Assembly: GCF_003970675.1 (NCBI RefSeq)
Contig: NZ_CP034563.1
Coordinates: 124,001 to 188,000 of the forward strand
Direction of reading: 5' to 3'
DNA length: 64,000 nt
Origin: Flammeovirga pectinis
Lineage (GTDB): Bacteria > Bacteroidota > Bacteroidia > Cytophagales > Flammeovirgaceae
The notes under the pieces were generated by a model that was not told the DNA's origin, did no database searches, and saw only the letters and a program-made list of their open reading frames with translations. This document shows, piece by piece, positions 42,642 to 52,772 of the stretch. Each line of letters opens with the position of its first letter. Positions within the stretch are counted from its first letter, which is position 1. The position numbers were made by a program, and so were the translations under genes.

Positions 42642-44927
42642 TTATTCGACAATTTCTTCAACGGTATAAAATTTCTTGTCTATTTTTTTTAAATCTATCA
42701 AGTGGTTTAAATGATAATCAATGACCTTCATTTCATAGAAAGATCCCCCTTTTGTAAAATTATTAACGCTCGAATTGAAATAGAGTTTATAATACCCATT
42801 TATCTTCTTGTATTTTAAAATATCCTTTCTGTATTTAATACTATCATTTAAATGAAAAAAGTACTCTGGGTTTGGTTTTATATTTTTATCTAAAAAAGTA
42901 ATGCATTCTATTTCTTCTACAGCATAATCTTTCTTGTTAATTACATACTTTACCATCAATAAATTTCCTGAATCAGGCCAAGAAAATGTTTTATTAAAAT
43001 GATCATTTTTTATAGCTCCAATAATTTCAAATTTATCTTCAGACTCATAATAAATTTCTGATTGGTATTTATTTAATTTCCGTTTATTCAATACCGTATA
43101 CCGTCTATATTCTATCAAATCTGCCTCGGTAAATAGACTTAATACTTTAAATTTATTATAAGTATTGTAGTGACAACCACCCACCTTTATTTTAAAATCT
43201 ACTTTTTCAGTTTCATATTTTTGTAAGCCATTTTCACCAATACTATTAATTGAAGACGCTACTATATTATAATTTTCTACTAGGAGGTAATTCCTTTTAG
43301 AAGTATAACCATCTTTATCATTTCTCTTTATCGTCGTTTTAAATTGTAAAAGTTTATCATTAATACTATCGTATTTAATTAACTTTGTAGCCACTGTTTC
43401 AGAATAAGGAAGCGTACTATAATTCTTAGTAAGGTTTGCATTTACTTTTTTAAACACATCTTTTGGCGTGTATTTTTTTTCTCTAATTACAACTCCCGAT
43501 AATTCTCTTGTAGTAGGTTGTAAATAATATTCTTCTGTATTCAGATCTTCAATTTTATAGTACAACTTTTCATACCCTAAAGAAGAAAATATGACTTGAT
43601 TTTTTGATGTAAAATATTCTGAAGGAATTTTTAAAACAAATATCCCATCTTCATTTGTAGAAGTTGCAAAGTTATATTCTGGGTTACCAATTGTAGTATA
43701 TGAAATAGGTTCTCCTGTTTCTTTATCTTTAACTACACCCCTCACCTCTGTATAATCTACGCTGTGTTTTAACTTCTTATAAATATGTGTTTCTCGCTCT
43801 ATATTATCTAGTGTATCATCAAAAACAACTCTTTCAAATTTAATAGAAGTATCTGTAAAATCTTCTTCCATATCATGGTATGGAGCCAAAGTATTTAAGC
43901 AAACAATTGCATCTGACATAGTACTCCAATTTGCCTCTTCTATTGCATTAAAATTTAAGGCACTAGATATAGGATAGGTTGCATAAGGAATTTCACTAGT
44001 ATATAAAGAATCAATCAGATTATTAGTAGAAAAGAAATTTTCAACAGATTGAACAGCACTAGAATCAGTATGTCCTGTTAATAGAATTGATTTCACATTA
44101 AAATCGGTTTTTATCTTTTCTATTGGTGATTGATACTTATTCTTTTCTAAATCACCAATAAAACTACTCTTTAATAAACCTGAATAATTCATACCTAAAA
44201 TAACAACCTTTTTATTTGGGTATTTATTTATGTGATACCTAATATTATCTGCCATCTGATTTGCTTTAATAGCCGATCCATTCATATTATCGGCATCCCT
44301 TAAATACAATACATAAGCAGTGGTATTTTTTAATATTTGAATAAGATCTGCTCTACTTTTCTCTGTAAGAGATGTATTACTTTCTATTTCCTTATTTAAC
44401 CTAGTTGTTAACCTCAAGAAGGTGCTTACTTTCATTTTGTTAGATAGCCCCCACGATTGTTTACAATCAGCATAGTACTCTTTCCATAAATCAAAGGCTT
44501 CAATTGTTTTTTCTGTCAGTAATCCTTCTTCAATTAATTCAAAAAATTTAGTTTCAAGAGCAAACCCTCTAATATCAAAGCCTCCAAGTAGTATATTTCT
44601 CTCTTGAATTATTTTAAACAATTCGTGAAATTCCCTAGTGTAACCTTGGTATATTTCATCTTTTAAATTCTCTACATTATCATTAATATGTATCATATCA
44701 GAAAACCCTGCCTCAAACAGAATCATATCACACCTGTTTAATTCTGATAGGTAGTCGACATACTTTGTTTTGGTTTCCATGAAATTTGAATAATCACCTG
44801 GATACGGTTCCCCAATAAAGATTATTTCTGTAGAATCAGAAAGTGATTTTAAAGTTACTTGATTTTGAGCCTGCAGCAGGCAAGGCAACAGCATTGTAAA
44901 AAGAAATGTAAGTGTAATTTTAACCAT
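42642..44927 (-). CDS. ChaN/erythromycin-esterase-like protein fused to a CarboxypepD_reg domain, 761 aa
   Basis: Signal peptide 1-20 (MVKITLTFLFTMLLPCLLQAQ). Residues ~25-300 show the ChaN/TraB-like fold (IIFIGEPYPGDYSNFMETKTKYVDYL, RCDMILFEAGFSDMIHIN, LGGFDIRGFALETKFFELIEEGL, NKKVVILGMNYSGLL). At ~390-470 is a carboxypeptidase-regulatory-like beta-sandwich (VRGVVKDKETGEPISYTTIGNPEYNFATSTNEDGIFVLKIP). The C-terminal ~280 residues are unassigned and of the type that follows this domain in Bacteroidota surface proteins. Likely periplasmic or outer-membrane associated. Its position inside the polysaccharide cluster may be incidental. Confidence 0.7.
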   Translation of the reverse strand: MVKITLTFLFTMLLPCLLQAQNQVTLKSLSDSTEIIFIGEPYPGDYSNFMETKTKYVDYLSELNRCDMILFEAGFSDMIHINDNVENLKDEIYQGYTREFHELFKIIQERNILLGGFDIRGFALETKFFELIEEGLLTEKTIEAFDLWKEYYADCKQSWGLSNKMKVSTFLRLTTRLNKEIESNTSLTEKSRADLIQILKNTTAYVLYLRDADNMNGSAIKANQMADNIRYHINKYPNKKVVILGMNYSGLLKSSFIGDLEKNKYQSPIEKIKTDFNVKSILLTGHTDSSAVQSVENFFSTNNLIDSLYTSEIPYATYPISSALNFNAIEEANWSTMSDAIVCLNTLAPYHDMEEDFTDTSIKFERVVFDDTLDNIERETHIYKKLKHSVDYTEVRGVVKDKETGEPISYTTIGNPEYNFATSTNEDGIFVLKIPSEYFTSKNQVIFSSLGYEKLYYKIEDLNTEEYYLQPTTRELSGVVIREKKYTPKDVFKKVNANLTKNYSTLPYSETVATKLIKYDSINDKLLQFKTTIKRNDKDGYTSKRNYLLVENYNIVASSINSIGENGLQKYETEKVDFKIKVGGCHYNTYNKFKVLSLFTEADLIEYRRYTVLNKRKLNKYQSEIYYESEDKFEIIGAIKNDHFNKTFSWPDSGNLLMVKYVINKKDYAVEEIECITFLDKNIKPNPEYFFHLNDSIKYRKDILKYKKINGYYKLYFNSSVNNFTKGGSFYEMKVIDYHLNHLIDLKKIDKKFYTVEEIVE

Positions 44928-45065
44928 TAGTTTTTGATAGTTTATTAAAATTCAAGTATACTTTAAATACAAAATAAAAACACCTATTTAACATAAATTA
45001 CATTACTACATTAATACACACTTTATTCATTTTGTAGTACATTTATAAAATCATTCTAAATAAAA

Positions 45066-45097
45066 AAGCCCTCCCATTTTTTACAATGGAAAGGCTT
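45066..45097 (-). terminator. Terminator downstream of the second beta-helix gene
   Basis: AAGCCCTCCCATT/AATGGAAAGGCTT stem followed on the minus strand by TTTTTTA. It lies about 130 bp after the beta-helix stop, beyond a short remnant frame. Confidence 0.75.
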
Positions 45098-45117
45098 ACT
45101 ATGAAGAGTTAGATATT

Positions 45118-45231
45118 CTAATTGATTATTAATTTTTGACTAGAAATTACTTGATCATTATTTGTGATTATTTCCGGTTCTAATGCAATATTTTCATAAG
45201 TAATAATATAAGGTTTACTGATATCTCCTAT
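45118..45231 (-). pseudogene. Short frame ending SSQKLIIN, possible sorting-domain remnant
   Basis: A 38-codon frame without ATG (VIGDISKPYIITYENIALEP, ending QVISSQKLIIN) follows the stop of the beta-helix gene in another frame. Its end resembles the KLIIK terminus of T9SS domains. Could be chance. Confidence 0.25.
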
Positions 45232-47513
45232 TACTTTATGATCAGTTTTTCAGAATATGTTTGTCCTGATACATTCGTTAAAACAACCACGTAAGTGCCT
45301 TTGTTTAAATGATTTACAGGCATTTTATAACGTTCTGTAAACGATGTAGAAAACACAGCTTTTCCAAGTGCAGAACAAATAGTTATGTGCTGTTTACCTA
45401 CTAATTGATTTCCCTCAAAAATTACATAATCTGATGTTGGATTTGGATACATTTTAAACAATGCTTTTGTGATAGGTTGTGTGCTTAAAATCGCTTCTTT
45501 CTTTACTGTAATTGTTGTCGAAGCTATAAAATTACCTTCTTCTGTAGTTGCCGTTATTTTCACTACGCCTTCCGTTAAACCTTCTACAAGTCCTTCCTGA
45601 TTTACAGTTGCAATTGCTGAGTTATCAGATGCCCATTTTACAGTAGTATTTGTTGCGTTTAAAGGCACTACGGTTGCCACCACTTTAAACGATTCTCCAA
45701 TACCCATTTCAGTAATATCATTTTCAATAATAATACCCGTAACACTTAGATCTTCTTGTTTACTATTATAGTTATTATCTGCTCCAATATTTGAAATTAA
45801 GTTGGTAATATCCACTTCGTTTCCGTAAATATCTGTAGCTGTATTTAGCGTTATATTTTTAAAAATTCCTTTCCCCGCCATTGGAAATATTGGCTCTGGA
45901 AACTTTTTACCAGCATCTATTGCGGCACTAGTTTCTTTTAATTGGTAACCTTCAATTCCACTTGTTCCTTCATTTACAAATTCTGGATCTTCATCAATTA
46001 TTTTATTGTTATCCAAATTGGTAAAATCCGAAGAGATATCTCCGTAAAAAAGGTTGTTATCTACTATTAATTCACTTCCTTCTTCAATATCAATTTCAAC
46101 ACCATCTGCACCAATTGCAGCACCATTCATCACTTTAAAAATATTGTTGTAGATATAAGTGTTTTTTGCCCAAATTAAGATGTCGGGTGTATTGCCCTCC
46201 TTATTAATATACACCGTGTTATTATAGATAAAACTACTATCCGAACGAATAGGATCTTTGTCTGTTCCAACATAGCCCGCAATCCAAAGTGAATATCCAT
46301 GAAAATCTCTGAAACCATCGTTCACACTCACATTATAGCGGAACGTACTGTTTAAACAATCGCCTAGAATTTCGACAAAACCACCTTCTGTATCTTCACT
46401 ATAATTGTATTGGAAAATGGCATTTTTACAATAAAAGTCAATATGTCCGGCTGCTCCATAGGTATCGCCAAAACCTCTTGCTCTTAATTGTTTATTGTAT
46501 TGCACTAAAATATTTCGTGAATCCCAAATCCAACAACCTTCTCCTCTACCATAATATCTATCTGTTGATGATTTGTGATTGCCCCAACCTAAATCTATAA
46601 AATCGTTTTTCTCTACAATTGCATTACAAATTGAAGCCAATACGACACCATCTCCACCTAATTTTTCGAAATGATTATTTCGTACTACAAAATTAAGGTT
46701 TCTCTCTTCCTCATCTACAGGGTTATTGTAAGACGGTAAATTAGATAAATGGCGAATACTAATAGCTGTTGAGCCAAGATTATAAAAATAGCAATCCTCA
46801 ATAAGTACATTATCTATACCTACTTCTTTTATTGGTGTAACTGTAATATCGTCTTTATCAGCATCAAAAAATATGCCTTTGGCAGTATAATAATCTAAGG
46901 TAAATTTCCCTTCCCAATCTATCATATCAATAGCAAAAACATCTGTAATTTTTAGGTTTCTAAAAGTAAGTCCTGTGAGTACACCACCCCACTTATTTGC
47001 AATTACTTTTATCCCAAATGCAGAGTTTGTATTCCAAGTTATGTTCCCTTTGTTTTTCCTGTCATTTTTTATCCAAAGCCCATCCATAGTAATATAACTT
47101 GTGTTGGTTAATTTTACTGCTTCGATAAAATCTCCTGTAGGAATATTTCCAGCACCTGATAAAATTGGTAATTCTGATGCTGTTCCGTAATTACTTATTT
47201 CAATAGGGTTTTCTTCTGTTCCAGAACATAAAATTACCAACTGACCTTCAAAAGTATCTCCTCTTCTAAATAATAGTTTATCACCTGCCTTTAGAATACC
47301 TCCTTTGTTAGAAAGTTTAGCTATTTCGGATGCTTTAGTTAGTGTTTTCCAAGGAGTGTCAATACTCCCATCGTTACTATCATCACCTTGGTTACTAAAA
47401 TAGTAAGAGGTTGATGTAGTTTGAGTATGCATTGCTTTGCTAGTATTTTTTGCCACTATTATGTTGGAAAATAATAAGAAAAGCACTGCTAAGTAAACGT
47501 AATATTTGTTCAT
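45231..47513 (-). CDS. Right-handed beta-helix polysaccharide-active protein, 760 aa, BIG2/T9SS
   Basis: Signal peptide (MNKYYVYLAVLFLLFSNIIVA), beta-helix ~35-590 opening with YYFSNQGDDSNDGSIDTPWKTLTKA, one BIG2 domain (~595-670, VTGIIIENDITEMGIGESFKVVATVVPLNATNTTVKWASDNSAIATV) and a T9SS sorting domain (FKMYPNPTSDYVIFEG...SEKLIIK). It is a close paralogue of the beta-helix part of 38546-42280 (shared GRGEGCWIWDSRN, YNYSEDTEGGFVEILGDC) but lacks the CBM domains. Secreted or cell-surface lyase or hydrolase; reaction unassigned. Confidence 0.8.
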   Translation of the reverse strand: MNKYYVYLAVLFLLFSNIIVAKNTSKAMHTQTTSTSYYFSNQGDDSNDGSIDTPWKTLTKASEIAKLSNKGGILKAGDKLLFRRGDTFEGQLVILCSGTEENPIEISNYGTASELPILSGAGNIPTGDFIEAVKLTNTSYITMDGLWIKNDRKNKGNITWNTNSAFGIKVIANKWGGVLTGLTFRNLKITDVFAIDMIDWEGKFTLDYYTAKGIFFDADKDDITVTPIKEVGIDNVLIEDCYFYNLGSTAISIRHLSNLPSYNNPVDEEERNLNFVVRNNHFEKLGGDGVVLASICNAIVEKNDFIDLGWGNHKSSTDRYYGRGEGCWIWDSRNILVQYNKQLRARGFGDTYGAAGHIDFYCKNAIFQYNYSEDTEGGFVEILGDCLNSTFRYNVSVNDGFRDFHGYSLWIAGYVGTDKDPIRSDSSFIYNNTVYINKEGNTPDILIWAKNTYIYNNIFKVMNGAAIGADGVEIDIEEGSELIVDNNLFYGDISSDFTNLDNNKIIDEDPEFVNEGTSGIEGYQLKETSAAIDAGKKFPEPIFPMAGKGIFKNITLNTATDIYGNEVDITNLISNIGADNNYNSKQEDLSVTGIIIENDITEMGIGESFKVVATVVPLNATNTTVKWASDNSAIATVNQEGLVEGLTEGVVKITATTEEGNFIASTTITVKKEAILSTQPITKALFKMYPNPTSDYVIFEGNQLVGKQHITICSALGKAVFSTSFTERYKMPVNHLNKGTYVVVLTNVSGQTYSEKLIIK

Positions 47514-47647
47514 AAGTGTAGTCAGATTTTAATAATAAGAAGTCTAAAAAATGATTTTTTATAATCAATTAATCACTAATCAATTTCATTAAAAATGACT
47601 AGATCAATGGATGGTAAATCTTCAGATTTTTAACACAAAACAAAAAA

Positions 47648-47677
47648 ATACCCCTTTCATATCTATGAAAAGGGTAT
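47648..47677 (-). terminator. Terminator after the sulfatase gene
   Basis: 13-bp stem ATACCCCTTTCAT/ATGAAAAGGGTAT (one mismatch); on the minus strand followed by TTTTTTTG. Confidence 0.85.
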
Positions 47678-47698
47678 TCCACTCTATTTATCTAACGA

Positions 47699-49342
47699 TT
47701 ATATCTTCTGCGCATTAATGTCGCTTTTAAGTCTTTGATTCCATCCTCTACCATCAAGAGGTAAAACATTATTATCCGTAGCCCAGTTATCCCATTGCTT
47801 CTTTAATTTTTCTGCAATTTCTGGGTGCTCATCAATTAAATTATGTTCTTCTGCTCTATCTTTTGATAAATTATAAAGCTTCCATTTTCCTTTATAAGGA
47901 GGCTTATTCGCCTTTAAGGCAACTAATTTCCAATTCCCATCAATAATTGCTCTATCTGCCTGATGCTCAAAATACATTGGACCTCTAGCTGCAGTTGTGC
48001 CTTCTAATGCACTTACAAAGCTTTTTCCTTGATAAGGTTTAATATAATTTCCTTCAACATTTTTAGGGTACTCTGCTCCTGCCAGTTCCATAAATGTGGG
48101 CATTAAATCTAGTACATGGCCTTGTTGATCTGTAATACCTGCCTGTTTTATTTTTTCTGGCCAATGTACAATCAATGGTGTGCTAATTCCTCCTTCATGG
48201 TTAGAACTTTTGTATAACCTGAAAGGAGTATTACTCATGTTTGCCCAATTTTTTCTGTAGCTCTGGTTAAATGTTTTTCCACCAATATCTGTCATTTTAT
48301 CAAAAGGGATATCTTTACCCTGAGGTTCTGCATTTCCTCCATTATCAGATAAGAACATAATAATTGTATTATCTAGCTCTCCTTTCTCCTCTAAGTAATT
48401 GACAATCTGACCAATTCCTTGATCCATTCTATCAATTTGTGCGGCATAGACTTCCATGTACACCTCCCATTTTGCTTTCTCCTCATCAGATAACGAATCC
48501 CATGCAGGAATATCTTTTGGACGATCGCTTAAAGCCCAAGCATCTGCAAGGCCACTTTCTTTCATTACATCATAACGTTGCTTACGGAAATGATCCCATC
48601 CTTTACTAAATTTTCCTTTGTACTTTTTTATATCTTCTTTTAAAGCATGTAACGGTCTATGCGGTGCATAATGTGCTACATAAAAGAAATATGGTTGGTC
48701 TTTTTTAGTAGCGTAATGATTATCTAGAATATCTATAGTTGATGTATTGATTGCTTCAGTAAGATAAAAATTGTCTGAAGGAGCAATAATTTCGTTTCCT
48801 TTTGTTAGTGTATTTGGATCATAATATCCGCCACCACCAGCAAGAATACCATAGTAATCATCAAATCCTCTTTGCAATGGCCAATTTGAATTATCTGCAT
48901 TGGCTGTCATATTATTATCGTAAGTAACATGCCACTTTCCTGTGATATAATTGGCATATCCAGCACTTTTTAGAACCTGTGCAATTGTTACACTATTTTT
49001 ACTGATGGCACCTCTATAACCTGGTCTCCCAAAATCTGAAGCAGTCATCCAACCAAGGTCGGCATTATGTGCATACAAACCTGTTAGTAAAGTTGCTCTT
49101 GTAGGGCAACATCTTCCGGCATTATAAAAGTTATTAAACACCATTCCGTTATTTGCTAATCGGTCTATGTTCGGTGTGTTAATACCCGACCCCATAAAAC
49201 CAAGATCAGAAAAACCCATATCGTCTGCCATAATCAAAATGATATTCGGCTGACTAATTTTCTCGTTTTTAGTCGTCTCATTTTTTGATGTTTTACAAGA
49301 GACTAAAAATGCTAATAGGCTAAAAAGTAATAATCGTTTCAT
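47699..49342 (-). CDS. S1-family sulfatase (arylsulfatase A type), lipoprotein, 547 aa
   Basis: Hydrolyses sulfate esters, here probably on a sulfated polysaccharide. Lipoprotein signal MKRLLLFSLLAFLVSCKTSK (lipobox VSC). NIILIMADDMGFSDLGFMG holds the calcium-binding Asp pair. The formylglycine site is GRCCPTRATLLTG (C-x-P-x-R, Cys type, needing a formylglycine-generating enzyme). GKWHVTYDN and FLSDNGGNAE are further active-site blocks. Style and length fit subfamily S1_4. First gene of the cluster on its strand, upstream of the beta-helix and GH genes. Confidence 0.92.
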   Translation of the reverse strand: MKRLLLFSLLAFLVSCKTSKNETTKNEKISQPNIILIMADDMGFSDLGFMGSGINTPNIDRLANNGMVFNNFYNAGRCCPTRATLLTGLYAHNADLGWMTASDFGRPGYRGAISKNSVTIAQVLKSAGYANYITGKWHVTYDNNMTANADNSNWPLQRGFDDYYGILAGGGGYYDPNTLTKGNEIIAPSDNFYLTEAINTSTIDILDNHYATKKDQPYFFYVAHYAPHRPLHALKEDIKKYKGKFSKGWDHFRKQRYDVMKESGLADAWALSDRPKDIPAWDSLSDEEKAKWEVYMEVYAAQIDRMDQGIGQIVNYLEEKGELDNTIIMFLSDNGGNAEPQGKDIPFDKMTDIGGKTFNQSYRKNWANMSNTPFRLYKSSNHEGGISTPLIVHWPEKIKQAGITDQQGHVLDLMPTFMELAGAEYPKNVEGNYIKPYQGKSFVSALEGTTAARGPMYFEHQADRAIIDGNWKLVALKANKPPYKGKWKLYNLSKDRAEEHNLIDEHPEIAEKLKKQWDNWATDNNVLPLDGRGWNQRLKSDINAQKI

Positions 49343-49479
49343 AAAAAATCTATGTTGCTGTTTAATACAAGTACAATATTAGCAATTGTATAAAAATACA
49401 TAGAGGATAAATTCGTCGATTAGTAGCACGAAACTGACAAATTGGTCAGAATGGGGGGATTTATGGAGAAGTAAGTCTT

Positions 49480-49653
49480 TTAAAAGTTCTTTTTCTTGAA
49501 AACAAAAAACACATAAAACGACTGCAATGCAATGTATATATAACTCAATGCTAGTAAATATTTATTCTCGAATATCTGAAATAAATCAAGAAATATAATT
49601 ACTATACAGACAATACTAAGTAGTATAATAGGTACTATTATAAGTGGTTTCAT
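49480..49653 (-). CDS. Small two-helix membrane protein, 57 aa
   Basis: ATG at 49653; reads MKPLIIVPIILLSIVCIVII... with two hydrophobic helices and a basic end (VFKKKNF). It follows the TolC gene on the same strand by 51 bp and could be the last gene of the peptide-export operon. No family recognised. 49343-49479 is otherwise empty. Confidence 0.5.
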   Translation of the reverse strand: MKPLIIVPIILLSIVCIVIIFLDLFQIFENKYLLALSYIYIALQSFYVFFVFKKKNF

Positions 49654-49704
49654 AAGTTTGCTCTTTTAATTTACAAGTTGACTTTTTTAAAAATAGATAA
49701 TTTT

Positions 49705-51036
49705 TTACTTGATATCTAATAAACTCCCAGAGATTCTAAGCAAAGTAATTTGGGATTGAATTAAACTTAGCTGTGAATTAAATAAATTTAATGAAGAATT
49801 AAGGTAACTATTTTGAACTTGTCTAAATTCAAATGTTGTTATCGTTCCTTGCTCTAATTGTTCTTTACTTAACAATAAATTTTTATCTGCTGAAGCTAAA
49901 CTTTTTTTACTTAACTCTACTTTCTTTATCTCATTATGATAAGCTAAAAATGCTTTTGTAAATTCATTTTTCAGATAAATTTCTATTTTTTTCCTTTCTG
50001 TAAAAGCTTTTTCTCTTTGTAAAATAGCAGATTGAATTTGTCTATTATTTTTCCCTCCATTATATATTGGCAAGGATAATGTAACTCCTATATTTGGCCC
50101 AAACCCTAAACCTCTATTCGTTTCTTGTTTAAAACCACCTTCTAACTGAGGCATATCAGCTGTATACCAATTTGTGTTTCCTGAATATCCAAAATCGGCT
50201 GCTAACAAAGGTGCTTTTAAATTCTTCTTTTGTCTAATAGTATTTTCCTGAATATATTCAACAATCTTTTGCCTGTTTAAAGACGTATTATTTTTTAAAG
50301 CAGTAGAATATAATTGTTCAAAATTAAAGTTTTTTGGGGTTATATTCAATGAGTCTAACAAATCATACTGTATATCAATATTTTCAACACCCATAAAATA
50401 GTTTAAATCTCTTTGTGAATTTTCCCAAATTAATAATTGATCTATATAGTTTGTAGAATCAGTATAAAAGGTTGTTTCATCTCTTGCTAATTCAAAGCTA
50501 CTTCCAGAGCCTACTTTATTTTGTAAACGTGAATTTTCTAATTTATCCTTAGATAGAGATAAAATACGATTTAAAACTTTTAGTTTCTGTTTCTCATATT
50601 GAACTATATAGTATGCTTGAATAACAAGTTCAATTTGTTCTTCCATCTGATATGTTAATTGCCAACTTGCCTGTTTCTCTAACATATTCAGTTGTTCTTT
50701 CTTAAAAGAAACATTAAAGCCGTTAAATAATACCCATTGTAAATTTAAACCTGCATTTAATGTGTTATTACTACTTTTTCCTTCTAAAGCAAAAGGAGAT
50801 GCTGGATCTGTATATTGAAACTGTGCAGAATTACCGATTTGCAATTGAGCTTGAGGGTACCTCCCTGCATTACCCCAAGTATTTAATTGAGATGCATCCT
50901 CAACATTCAAACGTTCAATGTTTATATCAAAATTACTTTTTAAAGCTTTTTGAACCGCATCATTTAAAGAAAGATTTTGAGCTTGTAATTTTAAGATTGA
51001 AAGAATTATAAAAATAGTAGTACTAAAATATTTCAT
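49705..51036 (-). CDS. TolC-family outer-membrane efflux protein, 443 aa
   Basis: Signal peptide MKYFSTTIFIILSILKLQAQ, then two outer-membrane-efflux repeats with long helices (LSLNDAVQKALKSNFDINIERLNVEDA, and NIGVTLSLPIYNGGKNNRQIQSAILQREKAF in the second half). It forms the outer-membrane channel for the HlyD/MacB partners encoded just upstream. 4-bp gap to the ATPase gene. Confidence 0.93.
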   Translation of the reverse strand: MKYFSTTIFIILSILKLQAQNLSLNDAVQKALKSNFDINIERLNVEDASQLNTWGNAGRYPQAQLQIGNSAQFQYTDPASPFALEGKSSNNTLNAGLNLQWVLFNGFNVSFKKEQLNMLEKQASWQLTYQMEEQIELVIQAYYIVQYEKQKLKVLNRILSLSKDKLENSRLQNKVGSGSSFELARDETTFYTDSTNYIDQLLIWENSQRDLNYFMGVENIDIQYDLLDSLNITPKNFNFEQLYSTALKNNTSLNRQKIVEYIQENTIRQKKNLKAPLLAADFGYSGNTNWYTADMPQLEGGFKQETNRGLGFGPNIGVTLSLPIYNGGKNNRQIQSAILQREKAFTERKKIEIYLKNEFTKAFLAYHNEIKKVELSKKSLASADKNLLLSKEQLEQGTITTFEFRQVQNSYLNSSLNLFNSQLSLIQSQITLLRISGSLLDIK

Positions 51037-51040
51037 TATA

Positions 51041-51703
51041 TTATATTAAAATATGACCATCTGCTAAGTGAATTATTTTATCAGCATACCCCGCTACTGT
51101 TTTATCATGTGTGATCATTAAAATAGTTTTACCATTAGCATTAATTCCCTTGAAAAGATTCATAATTTCGTGAGATGTTTTAGAATCCAAAGCACCTGTT
51201 GGTTCATCTGCAAAAATAATTGGAGGATTTGTAACTAAAGCTCTAGCAATTGCCACTCTCTGTTTTTGACCTCCTGATAATTCATTTGGTAATGAATCTG
51301 CTTTTTCTAATAGACCTACTTTTTGTAAAACATCTTTTGCTTTTAGCGTTCTTTCCTTGCTTTTTACTTTTTGATAAAATAATGCTAATTCGATATTTTT
51401 AAGAACTGTTTTATTGGGTAATAAATGAAATGATTGAAACACAAACCCCATTAATTCATTTCTCAGTTTTGCTTTTTCTGTTTCGTTTAAATTCATACAT
51501 TCCAAACCATTTAATGATAAATAGCCTGAGTCTAAGTTATCTAATAAGCCAATGATATTTAAAAGAGTTGATTTTCCAGAACCAGAAGAACCCATAATAG
51601 CAACAAATTCAGATCGACCTACTTTAAGTGAAATGTTTTTTAACACTTCATTCTTATTATCATTAGTTTGATAAGACTTATAAACACCATCTAGAATAAT
51701 CAT
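51041..51703 (-). CDS. MacB/LolD-type ABC transporter ATPase, 220 aa
   Basis: Walker A GSSGSGKSTLL (~38-48), Q-loop FVFQSFHLLPNKT, signature LSGGQKQRVAIARAL, Walker B PIIFADEPTGALD, H-loop ITHD. The LPNKTVLKNIELAL and DEPTGALD context is that of MacB/LolD/FtsE ATPases. Its start overlaps the end of the HlyD gene by 4 bp. Energises the permease at 52773-54014. Confidence 0.95.
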   Translation of the reverse strand: MIILDGVYKSYQTNDNKNEVLKNISLKVGRSEFVAIMGSSGSGKSTLLNIIGLLDNLDSGYLSLNGLECMNLNETEKAKLRNELMGFVFQSFHLLPNKTVLKNIELALFYQKVKSKERTLKAKDVLQKVGLLEKADSLPNELSGGQKQRVAIARALVTNPPIIFADEPTGALDSKTSHEIMNLFKGINANGKTILMITHDKTVAGYADKIIHLADGHILI

Positions 51704-52767
51704 AATTTTAATAATGACGTTTCAGTTAATCCATTCTTTATTTCTATTTCTGTTCCATTAGATACTCCTATTTCAACATATCTTTTTTCTTTTTCACCTT
51801 CTTTGTTTAAGTATACAAAAGTTTGATCTTTTTCATCGAAGAATAACATTTCTTCCTTAATTGCTAAAACCGAATCAGTTTCTTCAATTAAGATATTGGC
51901 AATAGCAGAATAGCCAGATCTAATGACAAGTTTTTGATTTTGTTCATATTGGATTAAAGCTTCGAATTCAAATTTAGAAATACCATTTATTAATTTACCT
52001 TTTGGTGATATATAAGTTAAAATGGCATCAAATACTTGGTTTCCAGTAGCACCTATAAAAATTGGAAAATGCATTCCTTCTTTTAGATATTGAATATCAT
52101 TTTCTGAAATTAACCCTTTAAATAGCATTTTATTCATATCTGCTACAGTAGCTATAGTACTTCCTTCATTGAACGTATTTGTTTCAATTACATAACTTCC
52201 CTCCTTAAATGGAATATCTAACACTACTCCTGAAATTGTAGAATACACATGGTTTGAAACTTGCTTTTCACCATCAATATGTCCCTTCTTAATTAATTGT
52301 ATTTTCCTTTTAATTGAATAAAGCTCTTGTCTATATTTTTTTTCCTCATTTTCAATTTTTTGAAAAGTACTTTCTGATATAGCTCCAGCTTGAAATAACT
52401 TCTTATTTCTTTCTAAATCTGCTTTGGCTAGATTATAATTATCTTTGACAAGTTTCATTCTATTTTCTGCATCTTCCAATGATAGTGGATCTATAATAAC
52501 TTTTAGAGTTGCCACTAAATCTCCTACCTTTACATGATGACCAGGACGTATATATATTTTTTCTATTACACCCGAAATTTGTGGTTTAAGATGTATTTCT
52601 TTCATCGGTTCAATATATCCAGAAAGTTTTCTTTCATGTTTAATAATTGCATAATAAGGATGAATGCCTTTATTTTTCAACCTATCTTCTTTCTGATTTT
52701 TTTTAAATGCAAAAGCAGATAATACCCCAATAAATACAATTAAAAAAATTATTGCTTTACTTTTCAT
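51700..52767 (-). CDS. HlyD/MacA-type periplasmic adaptor, 355 aa
   Basis: N-terminal membrane anchor (KAIIFLIVFIGVLSAFAF), lipoyl/biotin-like half (EIHLKPQISGVIEKIYIRPGHHVKVGDLVATL), helical hairpin (DAENRMKLVKDNYNLAKADLERNKKLFQAGAISESTFQKIENEEKKY), second lipoyl half (STISGVVLDIPFKEGSYV) and beta-barrel domain. Links the inner-membrane permease to TolC. 5-bp gap after the permease gene. Confidence 0.93.
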   Translation of the reverse strand: MKSKAIIFLIVFIGVLSAFAFKKNQKEDRLKNKGIHPYYAIIKHERKLSGYIEPMKEIHLKPQISGVIEKIYIRPGHHVKVGDLVATLKVIIDPLSLEDAENRMKLVKDNYNLAKADLERNKKLFQAGAISESTFQKIENEEKKYRQELYSIKRKIQLIKKGHIDGEKQVSNHVYSTISGVVLDIPFKEGSYVIETNTFNEGSTIATVADMNKMLFKGLISENDIQYLKEGMHFPIFIGATGNQVFDAILTYISPKGKLINGISKFEFEALIQYEQNQKLVIRSGYSAIANILIEETDSVLAIKEEMLFFDEKDQTFVYLNKEGEKEKRYVEIGVSNGTEIEIKNGLTETSLLKL

Positions 52768-52772
52768 ACTAA

